NCBI GenBank assembly: GCA_033807695.1 | Contig: CM066308.1 | Coordinates: forward strand, 248,001 to 312,000 | DNA length: 64,000 bases | Origin: Daedaleopsis sinensis | Lineage: Eukaryota > Basidiomycota > Agaricomycetes > Polyporales > Polyporaceae | Reading direction: 5' to 3' | Shown: one piece after another, positions 1 through 11,094 of the stretch | How positions within the stretch are numbered: position 1 is the first letter of the stretch | Layout of the letters: every line of letters starts with the position of its first letter | Notes under the pieces: model-generated | The model's database searches: none | Told to the model about the DNA's origin: nothing | Seen by the model: only the letters and a program-made list of their open reading frames with translations | Translations under genes and position numbers: made by a program

Positions 1-754
1 CCCACACACGCGCTGTGCGGTCGGTCGGTCTGCAGCTCGTGAGCCTGTGGCACTTCTTTGGTCCCGGACGCGCTGATAGGAACCGTCATTGCATGCCGTG
101 CCCCGCGGCCCCAGTCTCTCGCGCATGTTCTCCCAACTCGACATCCGTTCGCCTCCTCTCCTCTCGCAAGCAGCTACTGACACCGCACCGCGGATTCCGA
201 ACGTTGTCCTACGCTACTTGCTGGTGCGCATCTGGACTGTAGGCTGCAGCGGCCATCCATGCTCATGCGAGGACTGTGAGTCGTGCGCAGCACCTTATGA
301 TTATCCCCCTCAGTCAAGCTTCGGACACTCACCCCGTATCCTTCGCGCCATCCCCTGCGGTCGCCCGTCGACACCCCGTCTCAGTCTTCGTCTCTGGTCA
401 TCTCCAATATGCGGCTGCACAGGTACGTACGTACTTCACCGCGATTGCTCTCACCCGTCCGTCTCCTCAGCTCTGCACACGGCGGCCAAGTTCGCCGTGT
501 TCTCTACCTGGCGCCAGACATCGCGGTGTACCCACCGTCTCCTGGACTTCCGTTAGCCTGAAGCTAAGACTCGGACGGCACCGTATTGGCACTCTGAAGC
601 CGATTCAGACGATCGCTCCAGACGCCATGCCATGGCGAGTCAAAGAAGGTCCACCGGGAGTACTCCAGATCCCCAGTCCGCATCCAAACATGCACGCCCC
701 GAACGTTCCGACCGCCGCTCTCGGAAATGAACACGGCGTGATGCATAACTTCAT
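1..754. other. No gene recognised
   Basis: Open frames here are short, overlap on both strands and show no family motif. Fragments of a decayed gene cannot be excluded because the next feature is a BTB relative whose 5' part is unclear. Confidence 0.5.
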
Positions 755-1423
755 ATGCGGAACATGCTCTGCGCATTCTGGGAAGCTCGACAACGGACTT
801 TCGATCGGCTGACCTACATAAGGTACCCCGATGGGCTCAGGATGGTTGGCGTGTCTGTCGAGGGCATCCACAACAATCTCTACCGCTCTCGCATTGTCAG
901 TCACTGCGGATACATGAAGACGCTTCTCGACGAAGATGATAGCGACGGCCGTCTTCCTCGTGCGGCCACGGCCATCTACGTCCCGCACTGTGTCACCCGC
1001 GTCGACTTTGAGCGGTCCATCCGGTTCCTCGACGGTCAGCTGTGGGTCCCTAACCTCCTTCGCCTCCGCCATCCTCGAGATGAGCAATGGGACTTCTACA
1101 CTCCCATATGCCCCCTACAATCAGGCTCTTGCGTTCAGCTCCCCGGGCCTCCTCCGCAGCTCCTGTGCCTAGATTTGCGCCCCCGTCCATATCTCCCGAT
1201 CACTCCCTCCGCCAACTGCCCTGTGCGCCCCGCGCTCGTCCTCCCCGGACCCGCCACTCAACCTCTCCGAAGCATGCGCGAAACTCCAGCTCGCGCTAGC
1301 CGCTGCCCCGCAAGCGCGTGTCGTACGAGCTCATCGCGAGCGACGCGTTCCATCGAGCGCGAGGTCGAACGGCGTATGAGCGAGCGACGTGTTGGAACAA
1401 GAGCTCATTGGCTGCAAGAGTAG
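755..1423 (+). pseudogene. BTB/POZ-domain gene, probably degenerate (copy A)
   Basis: The frame opening at 755 reads like the fungal BTB/POZ core: a PDG turn, then SVEGIHNNLYRSRI, SHCGYMKTLLDEDD and VDFERSIRFLD, matching in order the core of the BTB gene at 2132-3497. BTB domains mediate dimerisation or Cul3 adaptor binding; the role of the basidiomycete-expanded type is unknown. After about residue 100 the homology leaves this frame. A piece resembling KRVSYELIASDAF, the counterpart of KRVLYELLANDTF in copy B, appears near 1311-1350 in another frame. Several introns or frameshifts must therefore be assumed, and I could not build a clean model. No convincing C-terminal part was found. It is tandem with copy B on the same strand. 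BTB identity is moderately sure; intactness is doubtful. Confidence 0.5.
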
Positions 1424-2131
1424 TAGCGAGTGGTGTCCGGAGTGCAGTCACTGCCGGTGTCTGCGTCCGCGTGGGTTTCCGCTCTCGTCTCTGCCTCTTC
1501 CTTCGCATCTACCGCCCCGCAGGCGGCGGGGGTGACAGATCCGGACGGCGGGCGAGAGCCTGAGCCTGAGGAGCGGCACCGCGCAGGACTGATGACGGTC
1601 GCGCACTGTCTCGCGACGCGCTCCGAGTCGGCGATGCGGGACTCGGGAATATCACAGGACCAGATCCGCAACCTAACAGGCCATTTCGAAGGGCGGTATT
1701 TGTGCATGAGACCAGGCACGTTGTTGGCGTAGCAAGCGAGTCGGCGAGATACTATGGTCGTAACTTTACTGTAAGTAAGAGAATTTGAACGTCAGTTGCC
1801 ATGCACAGGTGCAGACGTCCCGATAATGTCATCCGAGGGTGAGATATATAAATACATACACGCAGCTGTACCTACTGCTGCTGTAGCGAGATCTGGTTGA
1901 CAGTGGTAATCCTAAAGACATCGTAGAGCGCGCTGCACACGTCGGAGAAGGGGTTGGTCACGCAACGCGTCTTGTCACAGTGACGTCACAGCCCTACAAA
2001 TTACCGGCCGCGACTCGCGACTCGCGGCGGCCTCTCTGGTTGCAACCGCGACGATCCTTCATAGCTTCATCCCGGGCACCACCTCCACCTCCTTCATCTC
2101 TGCTCGACAAAGCTCTCTACCCTCTGCCTCT
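1424..2131. other. Intergenic, possible decayed 3' part of BTB copy A
   Basis: The 1430-1732 plus-strand frame is open but has no recognisable motif. Nothing else was seen before the proposed first exon of BTB copy B. Confidence 0.4.
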
Positions 2132-3497
2132 ATGGAACCCCGCAGGTTGCGATCTAATACTATTCTCTCGTCGGACGAGGAAGCAGAGTCATCCGATATC
2201 GAGTAAGTTCGAGCACCTTGCGATCAATGGTTGTATAAACCAACTTTATGTGATGCCCAGGATTGTAGGTTGCAACTGTAGGCCTATACCCACGAAAAGA
2301 AAGCACAATAAAGTAAGTCTTCTTAGATTAAGTCAATTCGCGTGCCAACCATGCAGTAATTATACTGCGTAGCCTTCTCAAGCGGGCTCGGCTTAAAGCG
2401 TGTCAGGCGTTCCGGCACCCCCAGCACTGTGCTGGTACGTCGCTCTCCATCTCCCTCCCACGACTTCCTCGTTAGTGACCCCGCATCGACCAAGATCCCC
2501 GTTGCCTCGCGTTCTGCAGACTTCTGGTACCCGGACGGCAACGTCATCGTGCAGGTAGACAACACGTACTTCAAGCTCCTCCGCTCGCGTCTCGAGCGGC
2601 ACTGTGAGTACTTCGCCCGCAGATTCTCCATGCGGAGCGCGCACTCCCTCGAAGTCCCGCAAGCCAAAGGGTGTCCTGTATACACCGTCGTCGAACTCTC
2701 TGAGCGTGACTTCACCGCCCTCCTCACGTACCTCGAGCTTCCAGGGTAGGTCCCAACATATCCATATCTCTGCAATCCTATTCTCATCAACAACGGCGAA
2801 CAGCGGATCAGGTATGGACACCCCAGAGGACGTCGTGAAGTCCCTCCTGCGGGCCGCCTACTTCCTCTCATGTAAGCCAGTCCTCGACTTGGCCGAGAAA
2901 CAGCTCTCCCGCCCGTGGCCGTCCTCGCACCCGCCCACCGCCGTCAATCCGCCGCCCGCCTCCTACAAAGCCGCGCTCGACACGGGCTCCCTCGCGCGGC
3001 GGTTCAAGCTGACCATGCCCGTGAAGCGCGTGCTATACGAGCTCCTCGCGAACGACACGTTCTGAACGGACGTCGCAGGCCCGGACCGCGCCCTGATCTC
3101 CCTGTCCGACTCGGAGCTCCTCCGCCTGCACCGCGCACGCGCAGCGCTGCAGGCGAAGTGGCGCGTGCTCGTCATGACTCCTCCCTCTGCATGCGAGTCT
3201 GCGGCGGCTGGTGCGTGTGTCGGCGGAATCGGAGGTGCACACGATCGCGACAGGGCTTGACGGGGTGCGTGGATGGCAGAGTTTGGGGAGTACGTGATGC
3301 ACGAGATGCAGGACCCTCTGCGCGCGGTGGATGGGGTCCAGATTCGGATTCGGAGCCTTGCTGAGGCGGGGAGGTGGTGTAAGACGTGCGTCGAGGAGCG
3401 TGTGCGGGCATGGAACGAGGCGAGGAGTAAGTGGTGGGCGCAGCTCAGCGAGAATCTTGTGCTGTCGGAGAAGAGTTGCTACTGTGACGGATTGTAA
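2132..3497 (+). pseudogene. BTB/POZ-domain protein with one in-frame TGA (copy B)
   Basis: Proposed exons are 2132-2202, 2425-2745, 2804-3210 and 3280-3497; phases agree throughout and give 339 codons. Exon 1 encodes an acidic leader. Exon 2 carries the BTB fold: ADFWYPDGNVIVQVDN, then KLLRSRLERH, then SERDFTALLTYLELP. Exon 3 continues with the BACK-like stretch EDVVKSLLRAAYFLSC, and exon 4 ends with a Trp/Cys-rich tail (WCKTCVEE) typical of the basidiomycete BTB expansion. A TGA at 3063-3065 interrupts exon 3 after ANDTF, yet reading resumes in the same frame with TDVAGPDRALISLSDSELL. My recollection of the family is that a Trp sits here, so TGG to TGA is the simplest change. A second TGA at 3259 falls inside the 69 nt intron 3211-3279. 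It may be a young pseudogene, a read-through, or a sequencing error. Confidence 0.6.
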
Positions 3498-4202
3498 GGT
3501 CCCTGGCAATTGCTCGACAATCTCTTCTGAGTCCTGATGTACAGTGGTGTTTGCGCAGAGAAGAGGGCCTGTAGTACTACATCAGTAAACGTCTGCACCC
3601 TACGGTTATTAAGAACCATAAGCCTCCTCCGTACGTCATGTCTGCGGCCCGCATCCAGGCTGCACCCATTCACCGTGAACTCATTCCAGGACCCTACCCT
3701 CGTAGACCAAATCGCTGCCCGGACACTGCAAGGCCCACCTCGGTCTGCGCGACATACTCTGCCGACCTCGTCGCGCTCTGAACTATCCTCCTCCCCGTTA
3801 CGCTCGCGAGTCGTGTCGATAGCAACAACGTTCGCCACCGCCATCGCACGCGCTGCGAGCCTGACTGAGGATACGACCGGCGCGCGCGAGCTCGCAGAAC
3901 CGGATCGCAAACACCGACCGTGGCAGGAGGAGGATGCACCTGCCGTGGCAAGATGCATTTCTATTCGGATCTGTTGCGTGGGTAGCGATATCGTCTCCAG
4001 GACGTGTCCGCACGAGTCACTAGTGAGTACGACGCGACGTGCACGGCGGCTTGGACCCATGCCGCATCTCGCAGGCAGTACATACAGCGCGCTCGCATGT
4101 CACTCGAAGCCTATGCCGAAGCCACGTACTGTGAATATCATTCTTGGAAGTGGAACAACAGCGAGGTATTGAGAGAGAATGGAGACATGACCCACATGTA
4201 CC
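3498..4202. other. Intergenic, no gene recognised
   Basis: This is the stretch between BTB copy B and the 3' end of the Trs65-like gene (convergent). Open frames on both strands lack motifs or credible splice structure. Confidence 0.5.
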
Positions 4203-7200
4203 CTACAACGGCGGAGCTTCAGGCTCACGCACGATGATATCGATAACATTCCTATATATGAGAAGCTCAGCACGTCGGTAATCATCGACGAGCACGGACA
4301 TACGAGACGCACCGTAGATGCATCGTCACCCCGCTCTGGACGTCTGTCAGCGTCAGCACCTCGATCGAGTGCACGCCAGGCGCGAGCGCGAGGAAGTTCA
4401 TCCGCACCGACTGGCACGTCGACGGCAAGAGCGGCCTACAAGCGAGTGCCCCCGTCAGCGGGTATTACCCATCGTAGACCGCAAAGCAGAGCACGCACCC
4501 GATCCGCACACGGTTGTCGAGCGGGACGATCCCCGGCGGGCGTACCTCACCCTTCTCCCGCTTTTCCTTCCGCCGCCGCCGCCGCTCGTCTGGGTAGCTC
4601 ACCTCGAACCGGCGCGTCCACGAGGACTGGTTGAAGACGAAGATGTCGAGCGTGAACTGCTCGAGCGGGTACACCTCGCCCGTGTGGTGCTGCGTGTGCG
4701 CGTACGGCACCGCCTTTGAGGACGCCCCGTTCGTGCCCATCTTCGGGCGGTGCGGCGCGGGTAAGAGCCCAACGGAGACGACGATCGGCTCCCCACCAAC
4801 GTCTTGCGGCGCCGTGCCGACGCCCAAGCCGGGGCCCTCCCCCGAGTGCTGCTGCAGGGCGGCCAGCGGGTTGAAGTTCGTGAACGCACCGAAGCCGCCG
4901 ACCGTCGGCCCTGGGGTCTGTGGGACGCCTCCGCCGCGCTCCCGTCGGATTTCGACGCTAGGACCGACCGTGCCTGGACCGGACTGCTGTGCGATTGGCG
5001 TCTGCCAGAACGGCGTCGGGGGCACGGGGGCGGGCGAGGTGGGATAGGCAGGGTACGCAGGCGTGCGAGGGGTCGGGAGTTCGAGGATTTCGTTGATCGT
5101 GCTGGCGCTGTCGGACTGTGAGTGCATGTAGCCCGCGAGGGGGTTCATAGGCGGGAGAGGGAGCGGCGGGCTCGTCGGCGGGTCGTATGTCGTCGGAGAG
5201 CGGGGGAAAGAGGCTTGGAACGTCACCGACGGAGGAATGAAGGATGTGCGATTCGGGATGCTCAGTGTCTGTCCGGGCGCGATGCCGGTGGGTGTTGGAC
5301 TCGAGTTTGGCGGAGGGGGCAGGTTGTTCGGGTTCAGCATGGAGGTCGAGCTTTGGTAGTTCATGGGAGATTTCGGCATGCGTGCGTATTCGTTGTTCGG
5401 GGTGTCGAACGCGGCGATCGTGTGTCGTTTGCTGCCTGCTACCGCCGTGAGCGGAATAACACTGCGTGTAGTCAATGGCGTGAGCGTTCGAGTCGGTGGC
5501 GCAAGAGGCGCGGTTGGGAAGGGCGAGGCAGGAGTAGGGAGTACGAAGTACTCCTGATTCCCGTCGTCGAGCTCCGCCGTGTTCATCTTCTGCTGCTGCG
5601 TGAGGCTTGATGACGCGAGGTTGAGTACGCAGTTCCACTTCGACTGGAACAAGTGAGTGGGATACAACGGCTGTCCGTCGTTCGCCTCGTATGGACGGAC
5701 CAGCAGATGGATCGACACTGCCCGCTGCAGTTCTTCTGCCTTCTTGTCGCTTCCTGCAGGCCGCGCCAGCGAAAATTCGTCGACCTCCGGGCCCCGCAGG
5801 AACGAGACAGCGTACAGCAGATTCACCTGCTCGTGCGGCCCCACTTGCAGCGGGAACACACCCGACGGGTCGTCGCTCCAGCCAATAAACGACGCACGCG
5901 CACCCGTTCCACTGATAGAGACGTCGACACGGTCGACCTCAAAGTGATACGGCGGCGGCGACGATCCCGAGAACGGGTTAACCACCTCGATGTTCAGCAC
6001 AACCGTGTGCTCCTCGTTGCCCGCCTCGCGCTGCTCGCGCTCCTCCAGGATGTCGTCCTCAAGGTCCGAGTCCGAGTCGGACGCGCCCGGGTCGTCGACC
6101 TTGCGGGGCTTGTGGACCTTGCCTGTCGGCGGGTTCTGGGGTAGCAGGAAGTACGGGACGAAGACGGTGCGCATCCGGATGCCGAAGTCCTTGTTCGTCT
6201 TGAGCATCTTGCGGAACGATTTGCGCAGCGTCGCGGCGCGTGGCAGGCCCCCGCCCGGTGGGGGAGATGTCACGCCGGTCGAGTACGCGACCGGCGTTTC
6301 TGCAGTAGTAGCAGACGGAGGTGGGCCGAGGGCGAACTCGTGCATGCGCGTATTCGCACCGAGGCGTGTTGTGGGCAGCGATAGTCGCTTCTCTTCCGTG
6401 AACGTCGGTCCTAGGGGGGACATACTGTGAATACTAGATCCACGCAGTCGATGCGAAGAAGGAGACAAGAAAAGTGGCTGCTCCAGCTACTACCATCGGA
6501 ACGACACTCCGCCACGAACTAGCGACTGTGACGTCACCCGCACCGACGCATCCTTGCACGGACCCGCCTCAGTACAAAGCTCGAGTTGTTGTGTCCTCTC
6601 TTGTCGTTGCAGGCAGGGACGTGCATGCCACAACCACGACTGAGTGTATAGGACACACCACGACGGTGCAAGAGTGCCGCGTTTAGTTAGAGGAAGGAGG
6701 ACCCACCTGTAGCTAAGCCCTCCAACAGATTGACTTCCTGCAGTCCCGACAGAGTCTCGTCGTCGCCGCTTTCGGACGCATGAGCGCCCTCTGTGGCGCC
6801 ATTCGACTGGACGGGAGAGGTGGTAACGGCGGCTGATCTCAGTCCGCCGGCAGCGTCGATGAGAGTCGCAAGCGTCTTCCGAGGAGCGGTCATCGCGAGT
6901 GGCTTGTTCCGTAGGGTGGTGGAGACAGTGATAGACAGGAGCGGATCGGGGATCTTCGTGACCATGAACACTGCCAGGGACGTTACGAATAGTAGAAGAC
7001 TCACGGTCAATGAGGATGCTTACAGACGAGGACGGACATCCTGTAGACGGCAAGCCAGCCGTTCTCGGCCGCGTCCCAGAGGAGCGCAAAGTCCTCCTTG
7101 TCGCGGTCGTCGGACTCGCCCCAGATGGCAGAGACGAGAGGTGTGCCCTGGGACTGCACGTACTTCAGGTCGGATTCAGCAGCGGATGGAATTGGATGCG

Positions 7201-7689
7201 GGGTGTGCGGAGGGAACATAGATGGGTTAGCACCGGCGGCGAGGAAAGATCCGGGTCTGTTGCGCTGCATGGAGCTGTTGCGAGGCGGTGGCATGGACAG
7301 ACGAGAGTTACCGGCGAGATCTGGAGAGCCAGACGTCGGAGAGACGTAGGCCGTCTCGTAGGATATCTGGAGATGAGCGAGAAACGAGAGTAGCTGAGAC
7401 GGAAGAGACGTATCGGGTGAAGAGTTGTGGTTCGGAGGGGAGGGGAAGCGGATGGTGAGCAGGAACTCGAGGTTTTCGTCTGCGTTGCGGAGTTGTCGCA
7501 GAAAGTTACAGAATCATGAGTTGAGTACGTACCAATGAAGGCTGCTTTCCTGTCCCCGGACGGCGCGCGCATACGAGAAAGCCATTCTTTCGCCTGTTCC
7601 CCAGCATAGTCCGTCGGAAATTCGAGTGACGGAGGAGGCGCGATCACGTCGAGCACGCTAGACTCGAACAGATCTTCATAGCTTGACAT
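4203..7689 (-). CDS. TRS65: Trs65-like TRAPP II trafficking subunit
   Basis: Minus-strand gene. Exons supported by GT-AG sites and phase are 7689-7533, 7479-7024, 6970-6707, a long exon ending at 4499 (first in-frame ATG at 6423), 4435-4313 and 4251-4203. The junction between 6707 and the long exon is unresolved. Trs65 is a fungal subunit of the TRAPP II tethering complex, which activates Ypt/Rab GTPases at the late Golgi. Recognisable stretches in order: LEFLLTIRFPSPP; SAIWGESDDRDKEDFALLW; DPLLSITVSTTLRNKPL with a DAAGG turn; a long low-complexity Ser/Pro linker; and an Ig-like C-terminus containing CQSVRMNFLALAPGVHSIEV and NVIDIIVREP. Total is roughly 1,000 residues, in line with basidiomycete orthologs as I remember them. 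A TTG-initiated extension upstream of 6423 was not used. Family call moderately sure; the start of exon 4 is uncertain. Confidence 0.65.
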
Positions 7690-8095
7690 CAGAGCCCTAT
7701 TGTCGGCGAGGAGAGTGAACCACAAGCCAGCTAGCCAAGCCCAAGTCTAGAGAACAGAGTGAGGATGGGGAGGAGGACGAGGAGGACGAGGAGGAGGACG
7801 AGGAGACCTGGAGGAGACGGAGAGAACAGTATGAACACGCTACTAGCTAGCGCTGGCAAGGACAGTAACCTTAACCTCAGGTCTCTAGCCAAGCAAACTT
7901 CGAAGGTCTCAAAGAGGATGTCACGTCACGTAGCAACAACTTAGCCACAGTAATCTGGCAGCAATCAATTAATCACCCTCGGCCGAGCTTAATATTGTTT
8001 AGGCCATGGACGGGAGGTCGCCACCCCTACTAAAGTAGTACATATTTGAGTACTCTACTACGGTGACTCTGCAAACGATGTCGGCCCGGTGAGAT
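7690..8095. other. Intergenic with purine-rich simple repeat
   Basis: Spacer between the divergently placed Trs65-like gene and WAE-NWY copy 1. Nothing gene-like is seen apart from the purine tract listed separately. Confidence 0.5.
7762..7815 (+). repeat. Purine-rich GGAGGACGA-type simple repeat
   Basis: Irregular repeats of GAGGACGAG on the plus strand, all purines except for periodic C, 70-130 bp upstream of the Trs65-like start codon. Confidence 0.7.
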
Positions 8096-8103
8096 TATAT
8101 AAG
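8096..8103 (+). promoter_or_regulatory. TATA box of WAE-NWY copy 1
   Basis: TATATAAG lies 108 bp upstream of the ATG at 8204. Copies 7 and 9 carry a TATA-like octamer at a similar distance (about 100-115 bp). Confidence 0.5.
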
Positions 8104-8203
8104 CCGCTCGCTCTCCTGAAATAGAGGCGCCCGACTCCCTAACTTGAACCACACCACCATCACCGTCCTAACCAGACGTCGCCAAACATCGACATCTTTC
8201 GTC

Positions 8204-8668
8204 ATGGTCTTCTACTCCTACCCTCGTCTCTCAAACTCATCTCGCCCCGCACACAAGTCCAGAATGATTCGTCAAGGACCAAATCCCACCTGTGCCTTCG
8301 GGTACCTTCTCTATTCCGATTGCCTCTCGCGGTGGGCGGAGTACCACTACGAGAAGATGTATGGCCACAAGATTTCGTCGCTTCCGTTAGAAGAACGCGA
8401 GGATGCCGTCTTCATGATCCTTGGGGCCACCATCGAGGCGATCCCGTTGGTGGTCTACAATCAAGTCCCTGGCCTTCCCCAGCTGCGACGTCGCATGATC
8501 CTCATGGACGCTGCTACGGTGACTTATCTCTTCGTACTCAAGGACGACAGCACTACGGAGGCGTTGAAATCGCACGTCAGTCAGGAAGACTTGGACAAGA
8601 TGGCGGAGGTGTTGAAGATCACGGGCCAGAAACCAAATTGGTACAGTGTCAAGAACGCTGAAATATAA
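8204..8668 (+). CDS. WAE-NWY family protein, copy 1 (function unknown)
   Basis: A 154-residue uninterrupted ORF and the first of ten related loci in the window. I do not recognise the family. Shared layout: a basic Ser/Arg/Lys-rich N-terminus of about 25-35 residues; then QGP followed by CAFGYLLY or RAFGYILY; a WAE-H/Y-YE core; SLP-x-(D/E)-x(1,2)-E; a V-Y-x-Q-x-P-x-LP-x-L-x-RR stretch; a hydrophobic TYLFVL strand; and the C-terminal signature KMAEVLKIT-x-QKPNWY. No signal peptide or membrane segment is visible, so a soluble intracellular protein is likely. This copy belongs with copy 7 in a subgroup having GPNPTCAFGY and LKDDST instead of GPKVT and LQDNSS. The start was chosen at the first ATG giving an N-terminus like the other copies. 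A TATA box lies 108 bp upstream. It has no RGG-2H partner; the Trs65-like gene is on the other side. Confidence 0.75.
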   Translation: MVFYSYPRLSNSSRPAHKSRMIRQGPNPTCAFGYLLYSDCLSRWAEYHYEKMYGHKISSLPLEEREDAVFMILGATIEAIPLVVYNQVPGLPQLRRRMILMDAATVTYLFVLKDDSTTEALKSHVSQEDLDKMAEVLKITGQKPNWYSVKNAEI

Positions 8669-9340
8669 GCTTGAAGGTCTGTCAGTGTCGCTCATTCGCG
8701 TTGCTCCGCTTGATCTTAACCCGCTTGATAGGTTGCCCATGAGGGCTATGTGGTGGCTCCGTGGTCGCGCATTGCACGCAATACACGGTCGCTCCTCTAC
8801 GAATGTGTGGAGGCCCCACGGCGGAGCTCGTTTGGGTCTCGGTCCTCTTGGTTCTCTACATTCGTCTCGCACCATATGCACATCCCCCAACCTTCTTCGG
8901 TGACTTCCGCACGCGTTTGCTTTGTACTCATCTGGCATGACGAAGGGCGGATTCAAGAGTGGCGGCTCGTGCCACTGCCCAAATGACACTCAACACCCAC
9001 CAGTGCCTGTACTCTACTTATGTACCTCTCTCTCACTTTCGCAGATCGACATTGCTGTTGTAACGTACGGTTGTTGAAATTCCCACTCTTCACTCCCATC
9101 GTTGTATGACTTGGTATCTCGCGCGAACTCAGACGAAAGAGCATTGCGCCGTCGTTCGATCGACATTCGCAATCCGATGCGAGGCTATCGCGCTCTGACG
9201 GTTAGTCGTACTAGGATTGGTCGTTATAGACATACTCGAAAGCACTCCTATATAATTCTACATTGTACTGCACTTCAACTACTCCAATGATATCGACGGC
9301 GGCCCAGGGATCTACTAGAAGGAAAAAACTATGGACGGGG
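8669..9340. other. Family-specific 3' flank, no gene
   Basis: The first 250 bp resemble the sequence downstream of the other WAE-NWY copies, including a run related to CTTGATCTTAACCCGCTTG. The remainder shows no gene. Confidence 0.45.
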
Positions 9341-9344
9341 ATCC

Positions 9345-9480
9345 CGGATCTCAATATTGGAGAGCCAGAGACGCGGTTTGATCTCTGAGGTCGCGTGCCG
9401 GAGCGAGGAGAGCATGATGGGAGTGGAAGAGGAGGTGGTTCGATCGACGAGGAGCGGCGGTGTCACGAAACTCAAACTGA
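9345..9480 (-). pseudogene. DUSP remnant a (N-terminal fragment)
   Basis: On the minus strand from ATG 9416 the frame reads MLSSLRHATSEIKPRLWLS, matching residues 34-52 of the intact DUSP at 15798-16488. It diverges immediately afterwards, and the catalytic half is absent. It lies downstream of WAE-NWY copy 2 in the same orientation, the position DUSP remnants take next to three other copies. Confidence 0.6.
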
Positions 9481-9864
9481 TTGGCGACACACCGTGACCA
9501 CATCGCAGAGAGGTTTGGTGGGTTCGGTCTGTGATACGATAGTCACATAGGTCCACAGGTCCGGGAATATAGCTCAACATGGTAGTATCGCGGTTCAAGG
9601 TATCACATTACAACATGACACAGAATGACAAGTCGGGAATCAAAAAGCGATTCGAAACCAGGACGATAGAATGCGGAGGAGGCTTCGAGAGTCTGTCACC
9701 GGATCAGCCTTGAAGTTCAATCAGAGAGCGAGCCACACGTACATGAAAGAGCAACTTCCTATTGCGCTCACCAAGCGACTAAACCACCACTGGTCAAAGG
9801 TGATCTATTAAACGGATTCAGATCAACCGGGCAGCAAGAATGGTCCATACGACAGACATACATA

Positions 9865-10326
9865 CTAGATTTGTCTTGTGATGCGGTACCAGTTTGGTTT
9901 CTGGTCCGTGATCTTCAAAACCTCCGCCATCTTGACCAAGTCTGCTTCATTGATGTGCGAGTTCAACGCTTCCGGAGAGCTGTTGTCCTGGAGGACGAAC
10001 AGATACGTCATCGTCGAGGGGTCCAAGGGGATGACACGACGTCGCAGCCGGGGAAGGGTAGGGATTTGTTCGTAGACCTCCAAGGCGAGCAGCTCGAGGG
10101 TGGCAACAAACATCATGATGACAGTATCCGTTTGTTCATCTTGCGGAAGCGACCTGATTGTCGTGCCATGCGCCTGCTCGTAGTAGTGTTCCGCCCACAG
10201 CGAGAGGGTGTCGGCGTAGAGGATGTACCCGAAGGCACAAGTGACTTTTGGTCCTTGGGGGATCGTTGTCCTCTTGGGAGAGGAACCAGATGAGTTCGAA
10301 GAACGAGTTTTGGTGGAGGAAGCCAT
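9865..10326 (-). CDS. WAE-NWY family protein, copy 2
   Basis: A 153-residue intact ORF beginning MASSTKTRSSNSSG. It is nearly identical to copy 9 at 41582-42043; I see four substitutions by eye, three in the Ser-rich leader and one E to A in the NEADLV segment. The two form a subgroup with SLPQDEQTDTVIMMF and PLDPSTMTYLF. It is divergent from RGG-2H copy 1, with 768 bp between the start codons. Upstream lies the block shared by the paired copies (an AGAACAAAAG-like run, a GCCGGCACTT motif and GAGCGCC, followed by ACTCAAACCA), so it uses the paired-type promoter although its twin uses a TATA promoter. Function unknown. Confidence 0.75.
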   Translation of the reverse strand: MASSTKTRSSNSSGSSPKRTTIPQGPKVTCAFGYILYADTLSLWAEHYYEQAHGTTIRSLPQDEQTDTVIMMFVATLELLALEVYEQIPTLPRLRRRVIPLDPSTMTYLFVLQDNSSPEALNSHINEADLVKMAEVLKITDQKPNWYRITRQI

Positions 10327-11094
10327 AGAAAAAGATGTCCAAGATGTACGGTAATGGAAGGACAGTGGTCGGATGACGCGGCAGGATGGCGGTTTGGTTT
10401 GAGTCGTGCACTTGGGCGCTCAAGCTCAAGGGCTTGAAGTGCCGGCGTCATCAGGGCGGCATTGTCCGACTTTCTTTTGTTCTATCTACACATACCAAAC
10501 GACTGCCGGTGAGCACTCGAGACCACCGTAGTGCATAGGGATTTCTACGCACATATACGCTGATTTGAGATGATCTAGGACGAACAGCTGATTAGACTTG
10601 TCGGAACTCGGATACGCACCTGTACGCGAGTCGTGAGCAGTGACGTTCAACTGTTAGCCAGGATGTCTGACACAGCCGGTGTGACCGATGAAATCGTCTC
10701 AGCTAGTACACGTCTTGAAGATTCGACGCCGAGGAGTCACCTCATCGTACATAAAGAGGGCGGTCAAATTCAAGTCCGTGCAAGGAGGAGCCATCCTCAG
10801 CAAAAGGAACCCTAACCACTGTGACCCTCCGGGGCGGCGGCGGCCCGACAGATTGCGGTGAGCTGCGGCATGCAGCAGCACCTTGCTTCCTACCTTCAGG
10901 CACTACCTGTAGCGAACTTTGCATGCTTCGCGCTGCAGGTCTCGCATGCCGCAGCAGCACGCAGCTTCGTCTGCGTTTACTACATATAGCCTCCCACCGC
11001 TGGATCCACTGAGTCTCGCACACCGCCTTCCACCGCTGGATCCACTGAGTCTCGCACACCATCTCTACACTCGGATCTCGGATCTCTTACTATC
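10327..11094. promoter_or_regulatory. Divergent promoter region, WAE-NWY copy 2 / RGG-2H copy 1
   Basis: Both genes are transcribed away from this 768 bp spacer. The left part carries the WAE-NWY upstream block. The right part (about 10765-10990) is homologous to the region upstream of the other RGG-2H copies and contains a degenerate version of the inverted repeat that is perfect at copy 3. Two 29 bp direct copies of a CCACCGCTGGATCCACTGAG-type sequence lie at about 10995-11060. Confidence 0.55.

Noticed and set aside
3259..3261. Second TGA in BTB copy B
   Set aside because: It lies inside a 69 nt in-frame GT-AG intron (3211-3279) with a CTTGAC branch-like site, so it is not evidence of a second lesion.
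755..3497. Retrotransposon fragment
   Set aside because: Considered for the broken frames, but the shared order of BTB core motifs in both copies explains the sequence better.
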